Shown in pieces: positions 1 to 11,826 of a DNA stretch of 64,000 bases. This DNA comes from Quillaja saponaria (Eukaryota; Streptophyta; Magnoliopsida; Fabales; Quillajaceae). The stretch's first letter is position 1; every line of letters begins with the position of its first letter. Location of the stretch: NCBI GenBank assembly GCA_029379385.1, contig CM055611.1, forward strand, positions 18,484,062-18,548,061, given 5' to 3'. The notes under the pieces are model-generated. The model was given only the letters and a program-made list of their open reading frames with translations, ran no database searches and had not been told where the DNA came from. The position numbers and the translations under genes are program-made.

Positions 1-1322
1 ATCTTCCAAATAGTTTTTGAAAAGAAAAATACAATATCGAAGACGAAGATATGAGAATGATATCAATTTCCAAATGCCATAACCCATGAAAGTAAAGGAG
101 GAGAAAGTGAAAGAAACTGTTGATCTTTTTTAAACTTCGCTTAAAAGCCTTGAGTCTTCTTCTCTGAGACAAAAAAATCATATAGGTAGAAAGGATTGAG
201 TTTATACAGCGAGAGACAAAGAGTTTGGAGAGAGGAAGAGTTTGTAGAGAAAGAGAGCTTCCTAGAAAAGTATGAGAATTTGAGTTTGACCATAGGTAAA
301 AAAGTAGAAAAAGTAAGAATTAAGTTTTTATTGAAAAGGAGAGTTTGTTTTGCTATGTATGAGGTGTATAAAGACCATATACAATATAATTTATTAACCA
401 ATTATTAAGCAAATATGTAAAATACTTCAATGGTAAAATATGTGTGTGTGTGTGTGTATATATATCATGTATGCGCGGGATAGGGCGGGGCAGGGCATAA
501 ACGAATCTCATCCTTGCTTCGAACCCCGCTTGTTTTTTTGGGATCAAGGCAAGACCCACCTCATTCCCCAGTCAACGGTCAAAAACCCTGCCCTGTTAGA
601 TCAGGTCCCCACGGGGCAAGGCAAAATTGCCATTCCTAAATAAAATTGTCTGTGGGTAAAGGCCGGCAGTGGATGACAAAAGTTGCCAGTGGTGGCCAAT
701 TTATAGTATGATGTGCCATTGTAAGTAAGTGGTTGTTAAAAATAACACATGTCCAAGAATTATAAATTTTAGGGAATACTCATAAAAATTGAAGATGATG
801 TTTTTTAGTTGTTTATCAATTAGGGATTGAGTGAAAATTCCAATCCTAATTCTAAAATGTGCGACAAACAAGAAAATTGAAATCGAATAGTCCAATTCCA
901 ATTCATTACATCCAAATGGACCCTAAAAGAAAACAAAAGCTGGAAAGAGAAATTTTATACACAGAGACAATGATCCTGTCAAAGAACTATTCTACCTTAA
1001 ACCTTAAGCTATTAGGCAAGCCTCCAATAATGAGTTATAATATCTTGCACACCCTCGCATGCTAAAGTTATTGGGATTGTCAGAGTGAAGAATGTACATG
1101 TTCTCATCATCCTTGTGCTTAAATTTAAATTTAAATTTTTTTTTAGAAAAGGATGGTGACAAAGTTTGAACTCCTGACCACTTGGTCATTGAGGCTTTAA
1201 TACCATGCCAAAGAATCATATTCCAACTAAAAACTTAAGTTATTGGGTTTAAGCTTTTAGGTGAGGCTGGGTTATAATATCTTACAAATCCAATATCTAC
1301 AGTATTCAACATAACAAGATTA
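1..1322. other. Intronic DNA beyond the last visible exon of the FHA gene
   Basis: No exon is recognisable here. The tail expected of the FHA-domain protein (a further coiled coil) is absent, so the gene probably continues beyond the window and this is intron. A TG/TA microsatellite lies at 440-466. It is followed by an unusually GC-rich block (about 470-640) with repeated CGGGGC/GGGGCA words, which looks like a degenerate dispersed repeat. The remainder is AT-rich without readable coding potential. Confidence 0.5.
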
Positions 1323-1327
1323 AAATC

Positions 1328-1558
1328 TATAAAACTTTAGAGAGAAATACAATAAAATTATGGGTGAATTGAGTGAGTATTCCTCACACAATGAACATAT
1401 ATTTATAGTGTAAAATAACTATTACAAGCTACAATCTAGAAGTCAATCAAGGCTATAATCAAGAAACTAACAAGCTTATAGTCAAAAGAGCTAATTAAGA
1501 AAATAGTCAAAGAGCTAATCAAGAAAATTAATGCTAAAAACTATTCACTATTCCAACA
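1328..1558 (-). repeat. 3' LTR of the TRIM
   Basis: This 231-bp copy shares long segments with 2122-2332, such as GTGAGTATTCCTCA and CTAACAAGCTTATAGTCAAA. It is slightly longer than its partner because of a small indel near 1410-1430. On the minus strand it begins TGTTGGAATAGTG after the polypurine tract. Confidence 0.9.
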
Positions 1559-2121
1559 CTCCCCCTCAAGCAGGAGCATATAGATAATATGTTCCAAGCT
1601 TGTTACAAGTAAAACCCAATTGACAATCTCAAAACTCTCCCTCACTTACAACAACATAAGGAGCGATAGTTCAAGCTTTAATCCGTTTGACGAACATCAA
1701 CTAGTCCATTCATGCAGCTTCAATTCGATGTGAAAAAAAAAAAACTATAGCAACGGTACCCTTGAATAGTACTTGTGAACAATATTCTTGGTAGAAAAAT
1801 AAAAGAAACACCGTTGGAAAGAGACACAACGGGATTTTCTGGAAAAATAAAAGTAACATCGCTGGAAATAGATACAACGAGATAATTCACATAAGTATAT
1901 TTGAACTGTCAAATTTTTTAAGCTGAAATAGATAGCTAAGGATAGAGAAAAGAGTGAGGAAATAACTAGTTAAGAGATAATAACTAGAATGAGAAAATAG
2001 ATAACTATGGCTAGATAAAAAAAAAGGAGATACTGATAGAGTTGAGGTTGGTGCTGCTGTCAATGAGGGGCTGCAGCCCCATGATTGGACTTGGGTTTAG
2101 ATCAAACCCGCTCTGATACCA

Positions 2122-2332
2122 TGTAAAACTTTAGAGAGAAAGAGAGAAATCCAAGAGAATTATAAGTGAATTGAGTGAGTATTCCTCATACAATGAACCT
2201 ATATTTATATCTAGGAACCAATCAAGGCTATAATCAAAAAACTAACAAGCTTATAGTCAAAAGAACTAATTAAGAGAATAGTCAAGGAGCTAATAAGTAA
2301 ATTAATGCTAAAAAATATTCACTATTCCAACA
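2122..2332 (-). repeat. 5' LTR of the TRIM
   Basis: This 211-bp copy has intact TG...CA ends. The tRNA-Met primer-binding site follows it with no spacer on the minus strand (2121-2110). Confidence 0.9.
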
Positions 2333-2617
2333 AAATCCATAGCTCCTTTAGGAAAAAAGTCCTAGCTCACCACTTTTATAAAGTCCGTATACATATATAC
2401 ATCATCTCAACTACAAAATTTTGTCTTTATATCTACTTAGGGGTGGGGAGGGGTGGCATTTTGTATACAAAATACACTTATAAGCGGACTTTAGTAAGCA
2501 AAGACAAGATTAATCAAACCGCATACAAGTAGAGTGGGCAATTAATTCATCTATTTCAATAAAAAAGGATTATAGTGAAAGATACAACATTTAAGGCCAT
2601 GAGATTTGGATCCCTAC

Positions 2618-5600
2618 CTTTTCAAGTTCGAGCTCTTTCCTCAATCTTCTTGTCTCATGCTCAAGTTCTTCCACTCTCTTGCTCCCAAACATTACCATAG
2701 CATAATGAATGTTGAAATCATCAATTATTATTTAAAAAATCTGAATGCAAACTAAAATATGATATAGCATATATATAGAACATCTGCATGGGCATAAGAG
2801 GTATGATTACTTTTCTTCCATTTGCAGATGCTAGCAGCTCATCATGTGCTTGGGTTTCTAGCTGTCGAACTTTGTTGTCAGAGGTAACCAACTTTTGCCT
2901 AGTTTCCTCCTGAAAATGATAAGCAAATTAGGAGACAAACCTCCTAATATTCAACTAAGTGTGCCTCAAGTTAACTAAAGGAAAAAATAATTATACCAAT
3001 TTGGACCTCAGAGTCTCCACCAGTAAACACCATTCTCTCTTTGATTCCTGCAATAATGTGGAGAAAACCCTTTAAGTTGCATAGAAAAAAAAAATGTAGA
3101 GATAGACCAATTGTTGCAGGCTCACAGGAAGTAATATTTGTAATTGATATTACGGATTTCAATTATATAATTAGAGTTAGGGTTTTCGTAAATTGGGAAT
3201 TAGGGTTAATTATTAAGTTATGTCCTTTATTTTAATTACAAGTATTACTTAGGGATTAAGTTAGGATCTTGCGTTTTAGCTGTATTAGGGTTTGCCTATA
3301 CAAAGGCCTATTATGTAGTCTTTTATTGACCTTTGATTACTGAGTATTGAGATATTACTAAAATGTGTGACTAAGTCCAAACCCCTTGCTCCCCTTCTCC
3401 CTCTAGATACCCCTTCCTTTTTATTCTCTCTCCTCCCTATTTCTCCTCTTGGTTTGCCATTACAACTTCTACTCATTCATTAGTGTCAAAGTTCTTACAG
3501 ACCTGAAGCTTATTTATTACTTCTTGTAGCTCTATTTCTCGTCTTAATGCAGCATCAGACAGTCGTTTCAATTCCTCTTGAGCCTCAGAATGAGCTCTCT
3601 GGACAGCTGCTTTTAGATCAGCAGCAGCCTTTTCTCGCTCTTCTCTTTGCTGACTTTGCTGTTCATCTAATTGCTCCTTGAGTTCAGCTACATTTGCCTT
3701 CTGGCTACAAGAATGAAAATGATGGTATTACTGATTTACTGTGATGTTTTATATTTTTTTTCCTACATTATTTCCAGCCATTGTATTGTACAGAACTTAG
3801 CGAAAAATGAATTACATGAACTACCACTAGCCTACAAGAAACAAAACATGCTAAACAAGTTAAGCTATTAGAAATTTATTGAATAATTTTACACGGAAAG
3901 AAGAGAGAACTGAAAATTGTAAAATTGAACCGTAGAAATTTAATGAATAATTTTACTCTCAACCTCTCTTTCTAAGAAAATTGAACAGTAATGTCCAAAC
4001 CTCACCTCCATCTTCCTCTCACTTTCTCAAACTGCATTTCATACTCTCTTTATCAGCAAACAATCCATCATGCTCTTTCAGTCAAAAATTACTTGGAAAA
4101 ACATTTACAGGTTGAACCTCCAACTAAAGAAAAATAAAAGTTTTACCTTATTTTTTAATTTTCTTTTTCAACTCACTTTTTAGTATAAAAAAAAAAAAAA
4201 ATTCAATTATTACTTCTCTTTTACTATCTTAGAATCTGTATCACAGTTTTTAGAAATATTATTTATATTATTATCACATATCAGGCTTATAATAGCTAAT
4301 TACCAATCATAGAAAAAATAAATTAATTACTACATTATTCTAAGCACGGTAGCTTACAATATATATAGCTGATTTATTGTTCATATAATTTTTGGTCATA
4401 GTGTGGTAAATATGTGGGTATTTGTTATTTATTTTGCTCTTATATTTAATATTATGACTTATTACACATAAATTTATATTTTTAAGGGGTATTTTTCAAA
4501 TTTTGCAAGATCTTAAGATTCGATCTTGTAGACCCTCTAAGATCCTAGTAAAGATCTCGATCTTGACAACCTTGATCATATGCCCTCCAAACTTATGAAT
4601 ACATCATTCACATCATGTAGCAACCAAGTTGAACATTGGACACCCCTTGCCCCTTGGGAAAGGTAATGCAGGTAATAATTTAGACCGAAGCATTTGATCA
4701 ACTCACATCTAATAACATTTCAATGAGTCATTCAACTATTGAGATAGATGGAAATGAGAAAATTAATAGAGGTGGGCAGATTAATAAATGCAGAAACCAC
4801 AAGTGGGCAATTTGATAGCTCGAATACCAAATGTAGGCAAAATAAAATTCAGTCAAACCACACTACCACAGGTAGGTAACATGAAATTTTCCCTAACTTA
4901 ATATTATGAAGTTCAAATAAGGAGTAAACACATGTACACTATATGTATATAAAGGAGTCTTCAAACTAAAACATAAAAGGAGCATCTTACCAATTTATGA
5001 TAGCATTTGCTTCAGCAAATGATTGCATAGAAGCACTCAGCCTTTCATTGAGATCTTCCATTGCATGTTTTTGTTCTGCAGATACTTTGTTGACCTCCCC
5101 TAGTTCCTTCTGTTTAATCTCCAACAAATTGTGTAACTCTTTAAGTTGATCAAGGTAAGATTTTGTAACTGATTCTTTGACTGCTCTCATTTCCTACAGA
5201 GTTAAGTAGTCTGTTTCAGGTACAAGTTTTAGATTGTAGATTTGAATAAGATAAGAGAGAAACAAGCTCAAATACTAATCAGCATCCTGACAGAATAATG
5301 CAGGCATAACTGTTGAATACCACAAAAAATATCAACATCATATACTATAGAATAATAGAAGTACTAGAAGATATACTGTAGAGTAAACTATCCAAAACCA
5401 ATGAGATAACTAAATAAAACATTCCACAATTAAAAAGGAATTCTATCAAAGAATTTGTGCTGCAAAATATTGAATCACAACACCCCATATCCAAGAGACA
5501 CCAAATTGATGTGTTCAAATGCAACAGGTGGTGTGTGGGACAGCGGGTGCGCAAGGGTGTTTGTGCCAGAAGAGAGGGAGGGGGAGAGTTCATAAATAAC

Positions 5601-8600
5601 TAGCAGTGCATACATTTTCATGACACTCAACTGCCGCACGATTTTCTTTATGTAACGTAACAATTGTATGGACCTGATTTTCCAATTGCTTCCTTAGTTC
5701 CTGTAGACAAGAAAATCAAGGACATACATATCAGATTGCAAAGTAGATGGCTTTATATTATGAAAAACTAGTTTACATTATTAATTACTCATGATAATTT
5801 GACTTTTAACACACCATGTTTGATTGTTGAAGGCTTCTAAAATCATCAAGAGATATTGGACCTTCAGGAGCACCAATTCCTATCCCTTTTAATCTCTTGT
5901 TTTCAGAAACAAACTCCTCTACAGATATTTTTATAATAAAAAAAAAAGAAAAAAAGAAAAAAAGAAAAAGAAGAAGCATCAATACACGAACTTGTTTTAA
6001 TTGTCAATATGTCTAAATTTTTGGACCATCAACATGAACTACAACAAGAAAAGCATAATTGATAACCTCCTCATTTCTCAAAGGTGTGTCAAATCAAAAA
6101 AATCATCAGATATATGTAACAACAAATTATATTCAATTATTAGAGCAGTTATGATCACAGAGTGAAGTATTATGAAACAACGAATTCAATGAACAGATAC
6201 ATGTTTCTCTGATATGAAACTACCTGCTTTTCTTTTAGCAACTGCATTATCTGCCAAGGGGGTAGACACAAGCACCTCCCGAAATACAAACGCAAATGCA
6301 AGTTCTGTATCATGTAACAGAAATGTAACTTTCTTAAAATTACATGTTCACACACATGCACACATTTCTGAAACCATAAAATTCTCACACCAAAATACAT
6401 AGAGCAACAATCCCAAAAAAAGTAACAAATTCCACAATTTCTACTCAAGCAAGTAAGACTTAAAGTTTAATAAAGAAGATCCAGAAACATATGGAAATGT
6501 TAATATACTTGTAGAACAAAATTTTTTTTGCAGGAAATAAGATGAAGGAATGCAATGAATTACAACAGATAGCTTTCAACATAAACCAGATTACTAAATA
6601 CATAAAAAAAAAAAAAAAAGGAAAAAGAAGACATTATAACAGCCAATTTGATGCAAGAAGAGAGAGTGGGAAGAAATGAGAAAAGTGAAATGGTGTGGTT
6701 AGTGCACTACTTTCTTCAAAAGAAAAGTCCTCCAGTAGACATCTTTATCTTCTTTTCACATCTTTTTATTATAATATTTCTTACCTGAAATCGTAAAAAA
6801 TAATAACAATAAATCAAAAGAAAATGTATTGTTACTCAATTGATTAAGAAAAATAAATAAAGATGTTATTAAAAATTAAATTTTCTTGGAGACCAAACTA
6901 CATGGCATACTCTTTGTGCTTTTTAATCAGAAAGGAGAAGCATCCAACCATGGAAATCATATGTTACCATACTGAGGGGGAGCTGCAAATGATATAATAT
7001 CTCCATGACAGACTTTGACAGCTGCACCATTCTTTTTCAACTTTTCCCAGTTGACATATGTTCCATTTGTGCTGAACAAAGCTTAATATAATCAGAAATC
7101 AGACTATAATCAAAAGCCTTTCTTTTATGTGGGGTGGAGGATCAAAGCTCTATAAACACTTCACAACCTTGTATCCTTCAAGAAGACCAACGTGTTAGAA
7201 TTTGACACACTCTCCATATTTTCAGTAGCAACCCTCGTCCTATATATTCTGCAATGATTTGCACTAATAGCATTTGATTCAATCTGGAAACGGGGATCCT
7301 CCACCAACCGCCCAATGCAGTGCTCATCTTCAGTTAATAGCATATTTATTCCCTGGTTTACAGTAGTGAACACACCATGTAATCAAACCACTGGTTGCAG
7401 CTAGAGAGACAGTAGTACTATTCCAAAGCTTTATAGAAAGCTTAACTCAATTACATCATTTCACAATAAAAGGCTCTTTGACCAAATAAAGTAGAATTGA
7501 GCATGTTAACAAATCTTTTATTCAAATAGTTAGGAAACGAGAGATGCACAACAACATAAAGAAGAAAAAGTCAGAAACAGGTCAAACTACTTATTTAAAT
7601 GAGACATGGAAAGTATAATTTACTTTGTTCACACATCAGAGGTCCTTTGCACATCTGACAACTTTTAGATTAACCAACGTATAATGTTAGTTGTTAAATT
7701 TTGTTATTTTTCCTCATCACTAAGTCCCTAAAAAAATACCTCCTTCCAATCCCATCTACCGCTCTGATCCTGAATCAACTATAGACTAGCTTTACATTAC
7801 AGAATTGTTACTTTTCCCCTTTTTCTCAGGCAATTTGATTTAGTTTTATAAGTACTATGTATGGAATAATAATTACAGAGAAAAATACCAGAGGGGCACA
7901 AACTTGTTACAGGGTTTAAAGAAAAAATAACACACAGAAGCACAAGGGAATAATATAGTTCAGCTCCAAAATTTAAAACATCTAAGAAATCAAGGAATGA
8001 ATGGACCATTTGAAAAAATAAGTGTCCCCAAGAAAATATATTTTGCAGGAAACGTCCCCTCAAGTCCCCAGTTGATATGTGCAGATCCTGAAAAAAACCT
8101 TTTGATTGGGCTTCATCCATATCCCACATTAGATAGCCTTGAATAGGCTTCCACATGGCCATCTTATTGCCAGTGAGCAACTTCCTTCCCCAACAATCCA
8201 TAAACCTACAGCAGACCGTGGCATCACTCAACAGACACCAAACAAAGATGGCACAAGGGGAAGAACTTGTGACTTTGGGGTCAAGGGGAAGTGGCTTCGC
8301 CCATTTGCTAGTCATGACAAAATACTTAGTTTCGTTCTCTCAATAGATTTTTAAAAAAAGTGCCAACTGCCACACAATTACCTGTCATTAGAACCTTCAC
8401 CAATCAGAGTGAAAAATTCCAAGTATCAAAACAATTCAACTAAAAAGAAGAAAATTGAAAGACAAAGAGTTCAGTAATTTATCTTCTGCTTCAGAACGAT
8501 ATATATATATATATCCTCCACATTTTTATCTCGTGTAAATCCACCTCAATTAAATTGGGCATGGCAAAATACAGAAAATAAAGTCTCAACTTTTGCGCAT

Positions 8601-8954
8601 AAAGCAGCTAACAGTCCTGAAATTAATAAATTTGAACTATCATGCAACCTCAAGTCATCAACAATCATCAAATCCAAGTATTACCTGGCAGCGTTTGCGA
8701 GCATTGTTGGAAATTGCAGTGAGGACGCCCCAGACATCAGGATCCGAGTTCGGAAGAGGCTGTGAGGCCATCTTGGAGGCAACAGATAGAAAGAACTCTC
8801 TGGGACTCAACGGTTTCTTCGGTGACACATCTGTAGGTTTTGCATCACTAGCAGGAGGAAGGTAGGAGGAGCTAGTCTGCGATACTACATCGTTGAGTCT
8901 TGGAATTGGTTTTGAAGCTACTAAGGTTTCTGGGTTGTCGTCCTCTACCGCCAT
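2618..8954 (-). CDS. FHA-domain coiled-coil protein, AT2G45460-like (5' part)
   Basis: Eleven coding exons join in frame with GT-AG borders: 8954-8685, 7352-7168, 7071-6968, 6304-6224, 5918-5815, 5700-5614, 5193-4991, 3704-3503, 3047-2997, 2909-2811 and 2677-2618, giving 482 residues with no stop. Residues 1-90 carry a Pro/Ser-rich leader ending KRCQ. The FHA domain follows, with the phosphothreonine-binding signature: G-R in IGRLVED, S-N-H in ISANHCRIYR, and TNGTYVN further on. From about residue 220 the chain is charged heptad coiled coil (KQLENQVHTI, LKEQLDEQQSQQREERE). Arabidopsis AT2G45460 is longer, so the C-terminal exons probably lie off the window edge behind an intron of at least 2.6 kb that carries a TRIM. 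FHA domains bind phosphothreonine peptides; the partner is unknown. The start at 8954 is the first ATG before a short GA-rich leader. Confidence 0.85.
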
Positions 8955-11826
8955 TATAGAGAGAGAAAGTAAAGAGGCTAAGAAAATGGCGGGGATTTTG
9001 AAACCCTAATTACCTGGTTTTTTGGTGAACTGAAAAAAATTGAGGTGGGAAGCAGTTGGGGTTGTTTGTTTGTTTCACAAGCTTCGCTTTCTTTTTTCTT
9101 TTTTCTTTTTTTCTTTTTTTTCTTTTTTTTGTTTTTTTGGTGGTTCTTGGGCCCTTGGGCTTCTTCCTCAGATAATAATATTTTACTTCGAGACTGCTTT
9201 GTGTTTTGGACACATTTGGAATATTCTTTTTCTTTTTTTTTGCTAAACTGGACACATTTGGATTTGATTCAATTTTCTTAGTTTTTAAAACAATATCGAA
9301 TAAGATAAAACATAATCATTTCGTCTCTTTTGACAATTTTAATAGAAAATAATACTTAAACAATTATTTTATTAAACATTGATATAACTATTAATCAATT
9401 ATCAATTAGATTAATTTGTCTCTGGAATCTCTGATCTATTTTATTTTATTTAAATTTAAATTTAATTTTTACTTTAAAATCTATAATATTTTTTAATTTA
9501 TGATATTATGATATGAATAAAACTATAGTTAGATTTATATTTTGTGTTGTATGTATCTTCATACAGTTTTACTTTAATATAATTAATTTTGAAATAATTT
9601 ATTGCACATGCTATGTATGAGTTAATTTATTTATTACTTAAAATTGTCACTTGGTTTTGTTTAAACATAGTCCTCACATTTTAGTAACACATTTTACATA
9701 TTTATCATTTTTTAGTTAAAAAAATAATTTTGTAAGGCATCAAATTTTAGTTAAGTATAGAGTTATGAGGATCTAAATGCTGTCTCCTTTTTGGTTTAGG
9801 AGTTAATTTTTTTTTAATTTTTTTTTACTACTTCAGGTACTCTTGAAAATAATTTGATATCTCTTACATACATGCCATTTTTTTAACTTCAAAATTGTCA
9901 CCATATTCTTAGTTTTGTTTTCCTATGCCTAGATACAAAGGCTTTTTGTTGTTCTCCTTCCATTACGGTTATTCTCAATGTAATTTATTTTCGTAAAGTT
10001 CACACTCTAAACATTTAATGTTAACCTAGTTGTTCAAGAAAGAAATTAAAAAGACTAATTATATGTCATAAAGGAAGGTCCAAGTCCATTCCTTCAAAGA
10101 AAATGATACAAATTTTTTTTTTTTGGGTACATTGGAAGAAAAGAGAATGATCCATTATAGTGCACAAGCATAATAGTAATGTTGCTATTCTTATGCATTT
10201 TTTAATTCAGAAATAGATCTCTTGAAACTGTAATGTTTCTTTAAAGTTTCAGTAATTAATTGTATTATCTCATTCTTATATTATTGATAATATGATCATT
10301 TCTTATATTTTTCTTCTTCTTATAAGTCACCTATTTTGTTAATTTGTAGGACAATATATTTGTCTGAAAAATATGAAGGACAATCTTTATAAGTTTTTCT
10401 ATTTCATTGGAACTCCAATTACGTTGTTAAGGACAACATATTAATTATTTGAAGAATAGAGCAACTCAAAAGTAACAATATGTTGGTTTATTTTCATTTC
10501 TACTACTTCATTTTATATTTGTTTGAATTTTACAGATTTAGAAATGAGTTCAACTTTGGAAATGCACACAAATTTCATCTATTTGAGCATATCAAACATA
10601 TAGAATCATTCAATAATTGACATTCTCAAACTACTGCTACAAGTGTTACTGACCAAGTCACCTAGCTAGCATGTAAATGATTTCTGTTTATTGGGTCATT
10701 TGGTTCTGAAAACAAATGGTTGAAGATGTAACCTTGCAACAACTGCAGGTTTTTCTTGCTTATTCAATTTTTATGCATTTCCATCTCACCCAATCAATAT
10801 TAACAAAAAATAATAAAATATGATATCTAACTCTTCTTGAAGGTTCTCTACATTTTTGTTAATTGTTGAAGCTTCCTAGATATATACTTTGAATTTGGCA
10901 ATATCAGAAATTCAAGCTCGTGAAAAAAAAAATTTCAAACCCCAATTGAATATAGTAGCACGATTGAATAAAATGATTCAAGAAAAATTAAGTTGATTGG
11001 GTTTGACTTCTAAAGTTGGAAATGAACAAAAGCAGAAAAAAATAACAACTATGTCAATAGCGAGAATCCATAATGTAATATATATAATTAATTGGTATTA
11101 AGGATGTTAATGTATTTTTGTTTGACTTGAAGAAGATCACTTCTTGTTTCCAGCAGAGTGCAGAAGCCTGCTTGAGTATCTAGGCTACATATCAAAGTGC
11201 TCTTAGTTTGCATCCAAATCCCTCGAAAAGTTGGTAAGATCTTTGTGGTAAACAAAGAACGATGTCATAAAAGAATCAGCTATGGGAAACAAAGGATTAT
11301 GAAATAGCTTCTAGACATTAAACTGACCAATGTTGCTTCTGTTAACAGACTGGTATGACAATATATTTGGTTCACTATTTTTACTATGGGCAGAAAAATC
11401 TTGACCTGTGAAGCCAACTCAAGTCTGTAACAACACTTGGATGATCCTTCCCTCTTTTTATGCCTCCCTCCATTTCCTAGACTCTTGTCTTAGTAATGAA
11501 ATCGACAGAATTTGAGGCATATCTAAGAACAAGTAAATTAGATATGCATAATCCAGATATTACATTGTCAAAGTTAAGTGAACTGTTTTCCAATATGATA
11601 TTCACATATCATAATATATGTCATGCTTAATTTGAAGTTAATAAATACTACTATTCTATTATCTACCACAGTACCAGCATAACTGTTCCACCCCTCTCTT
11701 GTTAGTTCAGTTACTGTAACTTGACTAAACTGAATAATGCAAGAGTCTTGAGTCCCTGAAATCGCACTGACTGGCTCATCAATGCCTCCCTTTAGTTCCA
11801 TACAACAAAAGTGCTATAAGACAAGA
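8955..11826. other. Intergenic: FHA gene promoter and CYP18-1 3' flank
   Basis: The first 200 bases upstream of the FHA gene contain a long pyrimidine tract on the plus strand (about 9080-9140), which is GA-rich in the direction of transcription. From 9280 to 11100 the sequence is AT-rich with no recognisable gene or repeat borders. 11100-11826 is slightly richer in GC and probably includes the 3' UTR of the cyclophilin gene. Confidence 0.5.

Larger units (their letters stand above)
1328..2332 (-). mobile_element. TRIM (miniature LTR retrotransposon), complete
   Basis: Two direct repeats of about 210-230 bp (1328-1558 and 2122-2332) flank a 563-bp interior with no coding capacity. Read on the minus strand, the primer-binding site TGGTATCAGAGC (2121-2110) directly abuts the 5' LTR and matches the initiator tRNA-Met 3' end. 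A polypurine tract (TTGAGGGGGAGTG, just above 1558) directly precedes the 3' LTR. The 5' LTR has the termini TGTTGG...TTTTACA; in the other copy the terminal CA has become TA. The element is bounded by a perfect 5-bp target duplication AAATC (1323-1327 and 2333-2337). Size, tRNA-Met PBS and lack of genes fit a TRIM. It lies in an intron of the FHA gene in the same orientation. LTR divergence shows that it is not recent. Confidence 0.92.

Noticed and set aside
7797..8315. 172-codon open frame on the minus strand within intron 1 of the FHA gene
   Set aside because: It has no recognisable domain, the flanking exons join perfectly in frame without it, and its composition (many Phe, Leu, Cys, Trp) is that of an accidental ORF. 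It could be a TE scrap, but no motif supports this.
9010..9281. Lys-rich and Phe-rich open frames at 9.0-9.3 kb
   Set aside because: Both arise from the same pyrimidine tract upstream of the FHA gene.
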